Source: Mangrovimicrobium sp048323675
GTDB taxonomy: Bacteria; Pseudomonadota; Gammaproteobacteria; Pseudomonadales; Halieaceae
DNA length: 64,000 nt
Reading direction: 5' to 3'
NCBI RefSeq assembly: GCF_048323675.1
Contig: NZ_JBLWFK010000007.1
Span: 145,242-209,241 of the forward strand
The position numbers were made by a program, and so were the translations under genes. Below the pieces are notes generated by a model. The model searched no databases and had not been told where the DNA came from. It worked only from the letters and a program-made list of their open reading frames with translations. Of this stretch, positions 1 through 8,783 are shown in pieces. Position 1 is the first letter of the stretch. The number at the start of each line of letters is the position of its first letter.

Positions 1-762
1 TCTTCCGTCAAATAGCGGCTGATTTATCTGCCAATTTCTGAACTGAAGGTGGTTTGCCTCTGTCTGGTCGGGCGGCCGGGAGATTTCGTTGCTGTAAAAA
101 TAACGGTTTTCACGGTCAAAGCGAGCCATTTGGTATTCATAGTCCTCGCTGATGAAGCCGAGTATTTCCACCATTGTCCCCTTGAAATCTGTTACGATAT
201 CCTCGTATCGAAACCTGTGGACGCGGGGATGTTCAATAAATCTGTCCCCGCTACGATTGTCAGCAACCCACCGCTGAATTCCTCCTTCCAGGTCACCGGT
301 TCGCTTGAATAGTGATGTCGCCACATCGCGTCCGTCCCGGAGCATTATAATTACCTTTGCCCGGGGATGAACGGCAAGCAGCTCGTCTATATGGCGGATA
401 TGCCGGGGCGTTTTCTCCACCCACCTGGTTTTGCCTGTGGCGACAGTCAGCAAGTCAAAGGTGTGGAGATAGGCTCTCCTGTTCGGCTGTTGTATCAGGT
501 AGCTCTCAAACGGCACCGGATACAGGTTGGAATGGGTGCCGAGGATGGCCAGTAGCAACGATGTACCGCTGTGACCGCAGCCTACGATAAACACTGGTGG
601 CGCTTTCACGCTGATTCCTCGAGCAAAGCGGTTGAGCAAGTAGGTGCGTGTGGACCAGTCCCGAACCCGGTGTTTCGAGATAATGTCCAGATCGGCTTGC
701 GTGGGGAAAACTCCACTATACCTTACAAATAAATTACCAAGTGTTGATTTACGGCTGACCAT
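1..762 (-). CDS. Sulfotransferase family protein (partial, C-terminus off the left edge)
   Basis: The reading frame is open from an ATG at 762 to the window edge, 254 codons without a stop. I translated it by hand from the minus strand. Residues near 57-68 read VFIVGCGHSGTSLL, the 5'-phosphosulfate (PAPS) binding loop of the Sulfotransfer_1/3 families, and a later IIMLRDGRDVATS segment matches the 3'-phosphate binding motif. Known members transfer sulfate from PAPS to sugars or other hydroxyls. With a second sulfotransferase and several glycosyltransferases nearby, it probably sulfates a surface glycan; the substrate is inferred. It is divergent from the DUF2062 gene. Only a weak ribosome site precedes the ATG. 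Confidence 0.82.
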   Translation of the reverse strand, partial: MVSRKSTLGNLFVRYSGVFPTQADLDIISKHRVRDWSTRTYLLNRFARGISVKAPPVFIVGCGHSGTSLLLAILGTHSNLYPVPFESYLIQQPNRRAYLHTFDLLTVATGKTRWVEKTPRHIRHIDELLAVHPRAKVIIMLRDGRDVATSLFKRTGDLEGGIQRWVADNRSGDRFIEHPRVHRFRYEDIVTDFKGTMVEILGFISEDYEYQMARFDRENRYFYSNEISRPPDQTEANHLQFRNWQINQPLFDGR

Positions 763-1259
763 GTTGCTGCTACCTGTCAGTTGACGCGTTCAATATGTCG
801 AATACAGGACTGTACCGTTTTGAATGTGGCGGAAATTTCGTATGATTGCGTTCAGCATTCTACCTGGCAAGTGACGTTTGTGAAGGCAGTAATCCGGGCA
901 AATGGTATCGAGATGGCTCAATTTTCGAATATAGGGTTCTAATAATCTGTGTTCAAAATTGGCGACCTTCAAGGCTTTGACTTTGATGGCAGCGTACTAT
1001 TGAACGATGAAGGGCGAACTCTTGGCTTTCTTAATACAAGCGATGTGTTGTCTTGAAGTCCTTGAATGTCTCTTGGTTGCTATAAGTCCTGTGGTGTGGT
1101 CAGGAGTAGTACTTGATTTTTAGGCTTCTCAAGCTGAATCAGTCGACTGAAGCATGTATGGCCAGAGGGCCAAATCAGTTGCAGTCGTGTGGACAGGGTA
1201 GGCTTGGCGGCTACTTTCTATAACATTGGATTTTCTATTCCTTTGACACACAAACCAAG
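763..1259. other. AT-rich intergenic region between divergent genes
   Basis: This 497-base stretch separates the leftward sulfotransferase from the rightward DUF2062 gene, so it should carry promoters for both, but I could not pick out a convincing -35/-10 pair. A perfect 12-base palindrome, TCAGTCGACTGA, lies at 1139-1150. A short frame at 949-1056 reads like protein but has no ribosome site and may be a gene remnant. The 60-codon minus-strand frame at 790-972 has no recognisable content. Confidence 0.5.
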
Positions 1260-1757
1260 ATGGTCTTGTTGCGCAATATTCGATCTCTATTGAGACGCTA
1301 CAAAGCGTTGTCCGGTGATCCTCTATCCTTGTCTTCGGGGAGTTCGCTGGGCGCGTTTTTGGCTATTCTTCCGGTATTCCCGTTTCGTTCAATGCTGATC
1401 GTCCTGATATGTCCATTGGTAAGAGGGAATGTCATCGCTTGTTTCCTGGTTGCGACCGTGTTGGCTAATCCACTGTTGCTTCCACTCTGGTACTATTTGT
1501 GCCTTCTACTCGGCAATTGGCTCACACCCATGCAAGTGGATATACCGAGGGTGTTACAGGTAATTGATGCCAGTTTGAAACTGGGAGGTCTTGAGCAAAA
1601 AGTACAATCTATAGTTGAGCTTGGGTTGGATACTGTCGTGGTTTTAATGGTGGGCGGCCTGGTTTTAGCAACTCCGATTGCGGTTACAGTATTTGTTGGC
1701 AGCTATAAAATTTTTACAAAAAGCGAAGAATTGAAACGTAACAAACCCTCTGTCTAA
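1260..1757 (+). CDS. DUF2062 family small membrane protein
   Basis: 165 residues. The N-terminal segment with Gly-Asp-Pro-Leu, an SSGSSLGAFLAILPVFPFRS stretch, a following hydrophobic segment and the VLANPLLLPLWYY motif are typical of DUF2062, a family of small inner-membrane proteins of unknown function. About three membrane segments are visible (residues ~35-55, 60-85 and 120-145). The gene lies 32 bases upstream of a GtrII-like transferase and a GT2 enzyme. DUF2062 domains are often found next to or fused with GT2 enzymes, so a role in polyprenyl-phosphate sugar handling is plausible but inferred. The ATG at 1260 has little ribosome-site sequence. Confidence 0.75.
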   Translation: MVLLRNIRSLLRRYKALSGDPLSLSSGSSLGAFLAILPVFPFRSMLIVLICPLVRGNVIACFLVATVLANPLLLPLWYYLCLLLGNWLTPMQVDIPRVLQVIDASLKLGGLEQKVQSIVELGLDTVVVLMVGGLVLATPIAVTVFVGSYKIFTKSEELKRNKPSV

Positions 1758-1789
1758 AAAATTCAGTCAATCAGAGAAATCGAGTATAT

Positions 1790-3358
1790 ATGAGTACCGA
1801 AAGGAGTAACCAGAAAATACCGGATCTACTGGATGCATTAGCCGCTGGTTGGCGAAGTATCGACGGAAAATATAAAACGGCGTTTTTTATCTGTCTGGTA
1901 GTGAACGTTTTTGTCTACCTGATATTCATCACCCAGCAGCCTATGCATAATCACGGGATTCTTGAGCGCCTGCTCCGCATGAATCCGATGGAACAATGGC
2001 CGGCTGGCAGGTGGTTTTCGCCTGTTGTGTTGGGCATGTTCAATTTCGATAGTCTGATGGTTGTATTGCCAGTTGTGGTTATCTGCCTTCATGTAGTTGG
2101 TGGGATGCTGGTAGTAAGGCTCTGGACAGGTTCGCTGTCTACTTTTTATTTAACTGCAGGCGGCCTGTTTATGTCGCTTTACCCTGCGGTTATGACTTCC
2201 TTTAATTTTTTCTTTGTGGGGCCGCTGTTTTCCCTGCCACACTTGATTGCTCCCGCGATATTCCTGGTGGTTTCGCGATTTTCTGTGGGCCGAATATTGT
2301 TAGGATCGATTCTGACATGCTTGATGATGGCCAGTTATCAGCCGGGCCTGAGTTTCGTGGCTACTCTTTTCACAACCTATGCAGCAGTTCTCTGTTTAGA
2401 AACCAAAGGTAGCCTGAGTCACGCATCCAGGACTCTGGTTAGCAAGCTACTGCCGATTGCTATTGCGATTGTAGTGGGCGTTGTGGCCTATCGAATAAGT
2501 CTGGTCGTGTTGAATATAAAAATAACAGAAACAACAAAAACCATTGAGTTTTCCAATTTTCTCCAGCGATTGCTTTTTGTGTCCAAGGCCGGCGTTAAAT
2601 CGCTATTTATGACCCAGCCGGAGTTTTTGGCTCCAGTCAAATACCTGTTGTTCGGTGTGCTCGTCGCTGGTGCTGGCTCTGCGTCGATACACGTCCTGCG
2701 TAGCAATCTTGAGGCTCGATGGATTCGAGTGGTATCGTTTGCTACTGCTGTATTGGCTTCAATTCTCGCAACCAAGGCAATGTACCTTGTGTCGAGCAAT
2801 AATCAATTATTCATTTATCGCTACAATCACGCTCTTGGCTACCTCTACCTGTTCGGCTTCTGGCTCTGGTTTCGGTATACAGAGCACAATCAAATCTCGC
2901 GCAATTTCGCCTATGTTATTTTTGCGTTCTGCCTGGTGAAGTTCGCTTATGCGGATATCGGGCGCCAGCAGGTGCTCCTGCGTGCAGAAACACATTATCT
3001 GGCTACAGCAAACAGGATTCTGTACAGGATTGAGTCCTTGCCCGGGATTGACTTGGACAAAAGCTACAAAATTGTCCGATTAGGCGGGTTCTCAAAATTC
3101 AAGCTGGATCAGCTGTCCCGCAGAGGGCACGAGTCTGACTATATTGGGAGCACTCACTTTGACGCTGAACTTAGTCCTGTATGGGGGCCTGGAGATATTT
3201 TTTTGTTTCTGGGAACGAGACTCAAGTTGCAGGGTTACATGAATCCAAACTTTGTTCAGGATATGAATCTAGCCACACAGTTGGCGAGAGGGCGTGGGAA
3301 GTGGCCTGCTGCAGACTCCATTTTCATACACGAAGATATGATAATTGTTAACATGTGA
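1790..3358 (+). CDS. GtrII-like polytopic membrane glucosyltransferase
   Basis: 522 residues with about ten hydrophobic membrane segments and a soluble C-terminal tail from roughly residue 400. The early motif MNPMEQWPAGRWFSPVVLG, just after the first membrane segment, resembles the Glucos_trans_II (GtrII) family, whose members move glucose from undecaprenyl-phosphate-glucose onto O-antigen on the periplasmic side. It lies between a small membrane protein and a GT2 enzyme, as in three-gene gtr cassettes. Function as a lipid-carrier-dependent glycosyltransferase is a family-based inference; acceptor and donor sugars are unknown. The ATG at 1790 is only weakly supported by a ribosome site. Confidence 0.65.
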   Translation: MSTERSNQKIPDLLDALAAGWRSIDGKYKTAFFICLVVNVFVYLIFITQQPMHNHGILERLLRMNPMEQWPAGRWFSPVVLGMFNFDSLMVVLPVVVICLHVVGGMLVVRLWTGSLSTFYLTAGGLFMSLYPAVMTSFNFFFVGPLFSLPHLIAPAIFLVVSRFSVGRILLGSILTCLMMASYQPGLSFVATLFTTYAAVLCLETKGSLSHASRTLVSKLLPIAIAIVVGVVAYRISLVVLNIKITETTKTIEFSNFLQRLLFVSKAGVKSLFMTQPEFLAPVKYLLFGVLVAGAGSASIHVLRSNLEARWIRVVSFATAVLASILATKAMYLVSSNNQLFIYRYNHALGYLYLFGFWLWFRYTEHNQISRNFAYVIFAFCLVKFAYADIGRQQVLLRAETHYLATANRILYRIESLPGIDLDKSYKIVRLGGFSKFKLDQLSRRGHESDYIGSTHFDAELSPVWGPGDIFLFLGTRLKLQGYMNPNFVQDMNLATQLARGRGKWPAADSIFIHEDMIIVNM

Positions 3359-3388
3359 GCACTCTCGCAATACTCCAGGAATGAAAAA

Positions 3389-4897
3389 TTGAAAAAGCTA
3401 CTCGTCTTTATTGTCGCCTACAATGCAGAGAATACCATTGAGGAGGTTTGTGAGAGAATTCCGGACGAAATTTTCAGCATTGCAGATACTTCCATACTTA
3501 TTATAGACGACTGCTCCAATGACGATACTGTAAGCCGGGCCTCAAAAATAAGTATTGAGACCTGCGCGGGTCTTAAAAGGCCGTTAGTGTTGAAAAATCC
3601 GGTAAACCTCGGATACGGAGGAAACCAGAAAGTCGGATACAAGTACGCGATAGACAACGGCTTCGATTACGTGGCGCTGCTTCATGGGGACGGTCAGTAT
3701 GCGCCCGAGATGTTGCCAGAACTGTACCGCGGTTTTCTGGAGAATGACGCAGACGTAGTCTTTGGTTCGCGTATGCTGGTAAAAGGGGATGCGCTGCGTG
3801 GGAACATGCCTCGATACAAATATATCGGCAACAAGATACTAACCGGTTTCCAGAACCTCGTTCTGGGGTTGAATCTTAGTGAGTATCATACGGGGTACCG
3901 ACTTTACTCCACCAAAGCACTCCGCCAGATTCCTTTCTATTTGAATACCAATGATTTTCACTTCGACACTGAGATCATTATCCAACTTTCACTCTCGGGA
4001 CAAACTATCGTGGAAAAACCCATTCCCACTCACTATGGGGATGAAGTTTGTCATGTCAATGGGATCAGGTATGCGCTTGATGTGGTTCGGGTATCGTTTA
4101 GCGCCTTCCTGATGGAATTGTCGTTGATGTACGACCTGAAGTATGACTGTAAGCCAGAGAGTTCAGAACACTATATCGATAAGTTGACGTTTGATAGTAC
4201 GCATGCGCGTGTAATGGAGGCCGTCGAGGATTGCCAACATGTGCTTGATCTGGGCTGTGGTCCAGGACACGTCGGTTCAGAACTGAAAAAAAGGGGGAAA
4301 AATGTTGTCGGAGTCGATCAGTTCGCGCCGACCGAAGTTCTTGATGGGTTTATTCAGGCAAATTTGGATGAGGGACTCCCTGAAAAGCTCGAATACCCTT
4401 CCTATGACGCTATATTGCTATTGGACATAATTGAGCATCTCAAAAACCCTGAACAATTTATGCTTCAGTTACATGATTCGGGGGTAAAGCCAGGAACCAG
4501 GATTATTCTTACAACAGGCAATATTGGTTTTCTTTTATCACGAATTACACACTTATTTGGTGCTTTCAATTATGGCAAGCGGGGAATTCTGGATATTACT
4601 CACCACCGCCTGTTTACAATCCGTTCGCTAAAAAACCTCGTTAGTCAAACCAATTTTGACGTCAAAGAGGTTCAGGGCATTCCTGTGCCTTTCCCCCTGG
4701 TTTTTGGTACCAACATATTTTCCAGGTCACTTACGGCTGCCAATAATTTTTTAATTCGCCTGCATAAAGGACTTTTTTCCTTTCAATTTATGCTGGTTGT
4801 GGAGTGTCGACCATCCTTGAAGTCACTACTCTCCGACGCTCTTGCAAGTCAAGCTGGATCAGTGGAGCCTGACGTTAGCAATGTCAGTGTGACTTGA
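3389..4897 (+). CDS. GT2 (polyprenyl-phosphate sugar type) glycosyltransferase fused to a SAM methyltransferase
   Basis: 502 residues in two domains. Residues 1-~235 are a GT2 fold like DPM1/GtrB: FIVAYNAENTIEEV at the start, IIDDCSNDDT near 38-47, HGDGQY at 99-104, a GSR segment near 126 and HTGYRLYS near 167. Residues ~265-480 are a class I methyltransferase with VLDLGCGPG at 285-293 and LLLDIIEHL near 344-352. There is no C-terminal membrane pair such as GtrB has. The TTG start at 3389 is preceded by AGGA eight bases upstream; the nearby ATG at 3381 runs straight into a stop. Likely makes a lipid-linked sugar and methylates it or the growing glycan; this pairing is inferred. Confidence 0.8.
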   Translation: MKKLLVFIVAYNAENTIEEVCERIPDEIFSIADTSILIIDDCSNDDTVSRASKISIETCAGLKRPLVLKNPVNLGYGGNQKVGYKYAIDNGFDYVALLHGDGQYAPEMLPELYRGFLENDADVVFGSRMLVKGDALRGNMPRYKYIGNKILTGFQNLVLGLNLSEYHTGYRLYSTKALRQIPFYLNTNDFHFDTEIIIQLSLSGQTIVEKPIPTHYGDEVCHVNGIRYALDVVRVSFSAFLMELSLMYDLKYDCKPESSEHYIDKLTFDSTHARVMEAVEDCQHVLDLGCGPGHVGSELKKRGKNVVGVDQFAPTEVLDGFIQANLDEGLPEKLEYPSYDAILLLDIIEHLKNPEQFMLQLHDSGVKPGTRIILTTGNIGFLLSRITHLFGAFNYGKRGILDITHHRLFTIRSLKNLVSQTNFDVKEVQGIPVPFPLVFGTNIFSRSLTAANNFLIRLHKGLFSFQFMLVVECRPSLKSLLSDALASQAGSVEPDVSNVSVT

Positions 4898-5058
4898 AAA
4901 CAAGCGGGTTGCCGTTGGGGTTGATGAGATAAATTCTCCAGGGTTATTCTTTCCAAGCTAAGATTGGTGGCAGTTTCAGTATACACTCCCGGGCAGTTAT
5001 CACATGCAATCTGAAGGCTCGCCAGAGTCAAGTTGGCGCCTGGAGTTAAAGATTCGAG

Positions 5059-6588
5059 ATGAGCGACAATAATAAGGAGATTCTGGCAGAGGCGAGCCTG
5101 CTGTTGGGCCATGGTCGGGAATATGAAGCGTATAAATTGTTGCGTGTGGCCAAGCAAGGCAAAATTGCCGATGAAAGTGTCGAGAATACAATCGCTTTCC
5201 TGGAAAAGAAGGTATCAAGGAACACAATCGTAGCTTGGCGTCACGACGGGCTCGGTGAGCGCCTCATTACGATTATCATCGGCCTGCATACAGCCCAGGT
5301 ATTGGGCCTCAAGTTTCTCTTTGTCTGGCCGCATGAGAAGGCAATGTACGAGCTGTTCTCGATCAGTGGCCGGGGCACGCATTCGGTTGCGGCAGATCCA
5401 CGAGACGTCCTGTCTGGGGAACTGGTGGAAGGACACCTGGTCTCCGAAGAAGACCTTTTACACCCGGAGGGTAATTTTTATTTCGATAGCCCGGATTACC
5501 TCAATCTGGTTGTGAACTGCTTCGATAAGGTGAAGCGGAAAGCCGTCGATCCTATTCCCTCATGGTTGGCCTCGAACCGAATATTTCCCGACCTTGAACA
5601 GGCATTCAGCCAGAGCGATTTTAAACGTTTCTACTTCGAAAAGTTGTTCACACGTGAAATAAGGCAACAACTTGACGCTGTTAGCCGGCTCGCCCTTCCG
5701 GAAAAGCGGGTTGCCGTTCACATCCGTGGCGGTGATATCGTATATGGCGACACCCGGTTGGTGGCCACCTTTGGCAGGCTGAAATCTATCAGCCTGCCTG
5801 TGGCAGACGAGGTGTGCAGGCGTTTTACGGAGCGCGGTTATACTGTTCTGGCATTTGGTGCGACGTTACATGACCTCAAGGCCCTGAGCGAAAAATATGC
5901 AGCCGTTTTGACGGTGGAGGATTTACCGCTTGAACCCTGTGACCTTCACACTCAGGTGATTCGAGAGATCGCCCTGATGGGCGATTGTGAATATCTCATT
6001 TCGAGCAAAGATACAGCGGTGACAAAGCTGGCAGTATTGATCGGCGGAACGGAACTGCTTCCACTGCCTGGCTGGATAAGCGTAGAGGACGAGCACCGGA
6101 TTCTCAGGACAGCGAGAGGCAGTGAGGAATATGAATGCTATCACCCGCTGCAGAAGGCCTTCGTCAACTACTCGCTCTATGCTACGGCTCCGGCGGACGA
6201 GGTATTTGAAACGCTTTTTGACTTTGTCATGACTGCTCACAAAAGTGATCCTGATAATCCAAGTTACCTGGTTCTGGTTTTTTTCTGTGCGAAGGTATGT
6301 GGAAAGGTTGAGATTGCTGAATCCGCAAAAGTGCAGTTGGAGGGTAGAACTGGGAAGGAATTCCACATCTTTTTGCGCAATGCGAGGGTCGAAAATCGAT
6401 TCATGCGCTTCGATGAGGCGGCGACAATCCGGTTGTTTCGCTCCGTGGTCAATGACGCAAAGTATGACGCGGATACACGAGAGACCGCGGGGCAGTTACT
6501 GGCGACATACTGTGTGTCCTCATCGCGCAGTTTTGTTGGGAGGGTGAAGTCCTATTTGATGCGTAAAATGAGACGTGCGAAGAGTTAG
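5059..6588 (+). CDS. Glycosyltransferase-like protein with HIRGGD motif and helical C-terminus
   Basis: 509 residues. Residues 54-70 (IVAWRHDGLGERLITII) resemble the Rossmann start of fucosyltransferase-like GT-B enzymes. VAVHIRGGDIVYGD at 218-231 matches the Arg-Gly-Gly-Asp donor-binding motif seen in O-fucosyltransferase, NodZ and GT11 relatives, and ISSKDTAVTKLAVLIGG near 316-332 fits the second donor-binding segment. The last ~130 residues look helical and repeat-like. A role in adding a deoxyhexose to the local glycan is plausible. The assignment is by motif only and the family is not certain. It stands 160 bases after the GT2 fusion gene. Confidence 0.5.
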   Translation: MSDNNKEILAEASLLLGHGREYEAYKLLRVAKQGKIADESVENTIAFLEKKVSRNTIVAWRHDGLGERLITIIIGLHTAQVLGLKFLFVWPHEKAMYELFSISGRGTHSVAADPRDVLSGELVEGHLVSEEDLLHPEGNFYFDSPDYLNLVVNCFDKVKRKAVDPIPSWLASNRIFPDLEQAFSQSDFKRFYFEKLFTREIRQQLDAVSRLALPEKRVAVHIRGGDIVYGDTRLVATFGRLKSISLPVADEVCRRFTERGYTVLAFGATLHDLKALSEKYAAVLTVEDLPLEPCDLHTQVIREIALMGDCEYLISSKDTAVTKLAVLIGGTELLPLPGWISVEDEHRILRTARGSEEYECYHPLQKAFVNYSLYATAPADEVFETLFDFVMTAHKSDPDNPSYLVLVFFCAKVCGKVEIAESAKVQLEGRTGKEFHIFLRNARVENRFMRFDEAATIRLFRSVVNDAKYDADTRETAGQLLATYCVSSSRSFVGRVKSYLMRKMRRAKS

Positions 6589-6763
6589 TTCACAAAAAAT
6601 CCGGCTCGTGCGCGACGCCGGGCAAAGGCACTATTGCGGGTTAAACAAATGAGAATACTGATTCGGAATTTGCAAGCATGTTGAAATATCTGCAATTCGA
6701 ATATCACAGCTGGCAGGACCGAGTTCGGGTTATTTCCTTGGTCTTAAGGGGAGGTAACTTTGC

Positions 6764-7630
6764 ATGGTTATAAAACGTCTAATGCGAATGCTGCGCAGGA
6801 AAATGTCGTCCTTGAGTTCCGGGGGAGAGCCTGATTCGGCCAGCCTGCAATCGCAGAAATCAGAACAGTACCGTGGCATGGCAAGCGAGATAAATGATTT
6901 CTGCGGATCACTTGACGGGCTGCGAATACTCGAAGTGGGCCCCGGTGGTGCTGACAATAATCTATCAAGCTATATCGCCGAAAATTTCAACGTCAGAAAA
7001 GTTGTAGCTATCGATCCTGTTGCAAATCCGCTCAAAAAAGGTAATCGGCTGGAGATTATCAGGGGAGATATCAGGAAAACAGACTTTGCCGATGATGAAT
7101 TTGACCTGATTACATCGATTGCTGCATTCGAGCATATTCCCGATCTCAACCTTGCGCTGGAGGAAATGTACCGGATTCTAAGGCCGGGGGGGCTTCTGTA
7201 CACAAAGTTCGGACCGATCTGGTCGGGTCCATGGGGCCACCACCTCTGGGTGAGAGGTAACAACTCACTGTATACCTATAGCAATACGGCACTTCCTTCC
7301 TACTGCCACCTACTGATGAGTGAGCAGGAAATCCTGGCGCACTGCACCGAAGTGATGAATATTCCTACGGAAGATGCCCGGTTGATTGCCCGATTTGCCT
7401 GCGAGAATAGCGGGCAGAACCGGCTGTTTTATAGCGACTATGAACAGATTGTTCGGGATTCGCCGTTTCAGACGCTGTTTTTCTATGGAATCAACAAGTT
7501 TCCATTGACCGGCAGTTATGCTGTCGGGGATTACAGAAAACTGCTGCTTGACCTGAACAGCCGCTTTCCCGGCAAGAGTGGGTGGAACCATAATTCGATT
7601 TTTATGCTTTTGTGCAAGCATGAGAAGTGA
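6764..7630 (+). CDS. Class I SAM-dependent methyltransferase (type 11 like)
   Basis: 288 residues. ILEVGPGGADNNLSSYIAENF supplies the SAM-binding glycine motif (about residues 52-72). Then come VVAIDPVANP, an acidic DEFDLITSIAAFEHIPDL segment with the post-II motif, and MYRILRPGGLLYTKFGP, the typical end of a Methyltransf_11 core. The ATG at 6764 follows a strong GGGGAGG ribosome site. The C-terminal third, rich in aromatic residues, is not assigned. It lies in the glycan region, so O-methylation of a sugar is the likely job, though the acceptor cannot be read from the sequence. Confidence 0.75.
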   Translation: MVIKRLMRMLRRKMSSLSSGGEPDSASLQSQKSEQYRGMASEINDFCGSLDGLRILEVGPGGADNNLSSYIAENFNVRKVVAIDPVANPLKKGNRLEIIRGDIRKTDFADDEFDLITSIAAFEHIPDLNLALEEMYRILRPGGLLYTKFGPIWSGPWGHHLWVRGNNSLYTYSNTALPSYCHLLMSEQEILAHCTEVMNIPTEDARLIARFACENSGQNRLFYSDYEQIVRDSPFQTLFFYGINKFPLTGSYAVGDYRKLLLDLNSRFPGKSGWNHNSIFMLLCKHEK

Positions 7631-7708
7631 ATCAATGACTCAAGTAGCCGGGTTCAATGAGCGCATTGATATCGGAATGATATTGTTGAAAAGGGCGAAA
7701 ACTTTTTC

Positions 7709-8755
7709 ATGAATATACAGAACACGCTGAAACATTCAGTTCGTGACTGCATTGGTTATATGGCATCCCTGATCGGTCCCAAATTCACGGCCAAGATTAT
7801 TAAAGCGTTGGCACGTGGAATGACCGACGACGATTTTGAATGCGGCTTTGGTTATTCCAGGCAGTCGCTGGGGACCAGGCCCGGGCACTTCTACTCGGTT
7901 ATACCCGACATGGCCGCGGTCCGTGAGCGATACGAAGAGCTTTTAATGAAGCCGCGAAGGGAAATACTCGGAGTCGAATTCAATCTTGAAGGCCAGTTTG
8001 CTCTTTCATCCGATCTTGGGCCGCTGTTTGCGGACTTCCCCTACGCATTTGATGAGAAAAGCCAGTCAGTTCGCGGCAATTTGAACGGCCATGTAGCCCG
8101 TTACATGTCGGATACGCGAAACCGGACTTTTCATCTGGACGCGGTTGTATTGCAGGCGATGTTACGCCATTTCAGGCCTCGGCGTGTAATTGAGGTAGGC
8201 AGTGGTTATTCATCCGCGGTCATGCTGGACACGCGGGAGCGCTTTGGCTGGCAGGATCAGAAACTGACCTTCATCGAGCCCTATTCCCAGGAATATTTTT
8301 TCCCCTTGCTGCGTGGAGACGACCGGGACTTTGTGCGGCTGATAGAAAAGCCACTGTGGGAGGTGGATGATGAGGTATTCCAGGAATTGCAGTCTGGCGA
8401 TCTTTTATTTATCGATTCAAGTCACGTAGCCAAGATCGGAAGCGATGTCTATCACTATCTGTTCGATATACTTCCGAGGCTCAATTCCGGTGTCATTATT
8501 CATATTCACGATGTTACAACCTATTTTGAAATGGCACCGGAATGGTTCGAGTGCGGCTGGTTTTGGAACGAAGGCCAGTTCTTGCGCGCATTCCTGATGT
8601 ATAACAATGCGTTTGAGGTGCTGTTTCATTCGAGCGCGATGTGCTGGTTGTACCGTGACGCGCCAGGTATGGCGGAACTTCGCGCGCATAGAACGGAGAC
8701 TTTCAAATTGCCCAGTACGCAGTGGTCGAATTCTTTCTATTTCAGGAAAAAATAG
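7709..8755 (+). CDS. Class I SAM-dependent methyltransferase (Methyltransf_24 like)
   Basis: 348 residues. RRVIEVGSGYSSAVMLDTRE near residues 155-175 is the SAM-binding motif, followed by LTFIEPYSQEYFF, then GDLLFIDSSHVAKIGSDVYH and SGVIIHIHDV. The order (E.GSG.SS, IDSSH, HIHDV) matches the Methyltransf_24 group of enzymes often found in polysaccharide and cell-surface clusters. It ends 28 bases before the stop of the convergent GlfT2-like gene. Probably methylates a sugar or a lipid-linked glycan; the target is inferred from context only. Confidence 0.72.
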   Translation: MNIQNTLKHSVRDCIGYMASLIGPKFTAKIIKALARGMTDDDFECGFGYSRQSLGTRPGHFYSVIPDMAAVRERYEELLMKPRREILGVEFNLEGQFALSSDLGPLFADFPYAFDEKSQSVRGNLNGHVARYMSDTRNRTFHLDAVVLQAMLRHFRPRRVIEVGSGYSSAVMLDTRERFGWQDQKLTFIEPYSQEYFFPLLRGDDRDFVRLIEKPLWEVDDEVFQELQSGDLLFIDSSHVAKIGSDVYHYLFDILPRLNSGVIIHIHDVTTYFEMAPEWFECGWFWNEGQFLRAFLMYNNAFEVLFHSSAMCWLYRDAPGMAELRAHRTETFKLPSTQWSNSFYFRKK

Positions 8756-8783
8756 TGGATGAAAGAATTCGGTGAGGCGGGTC

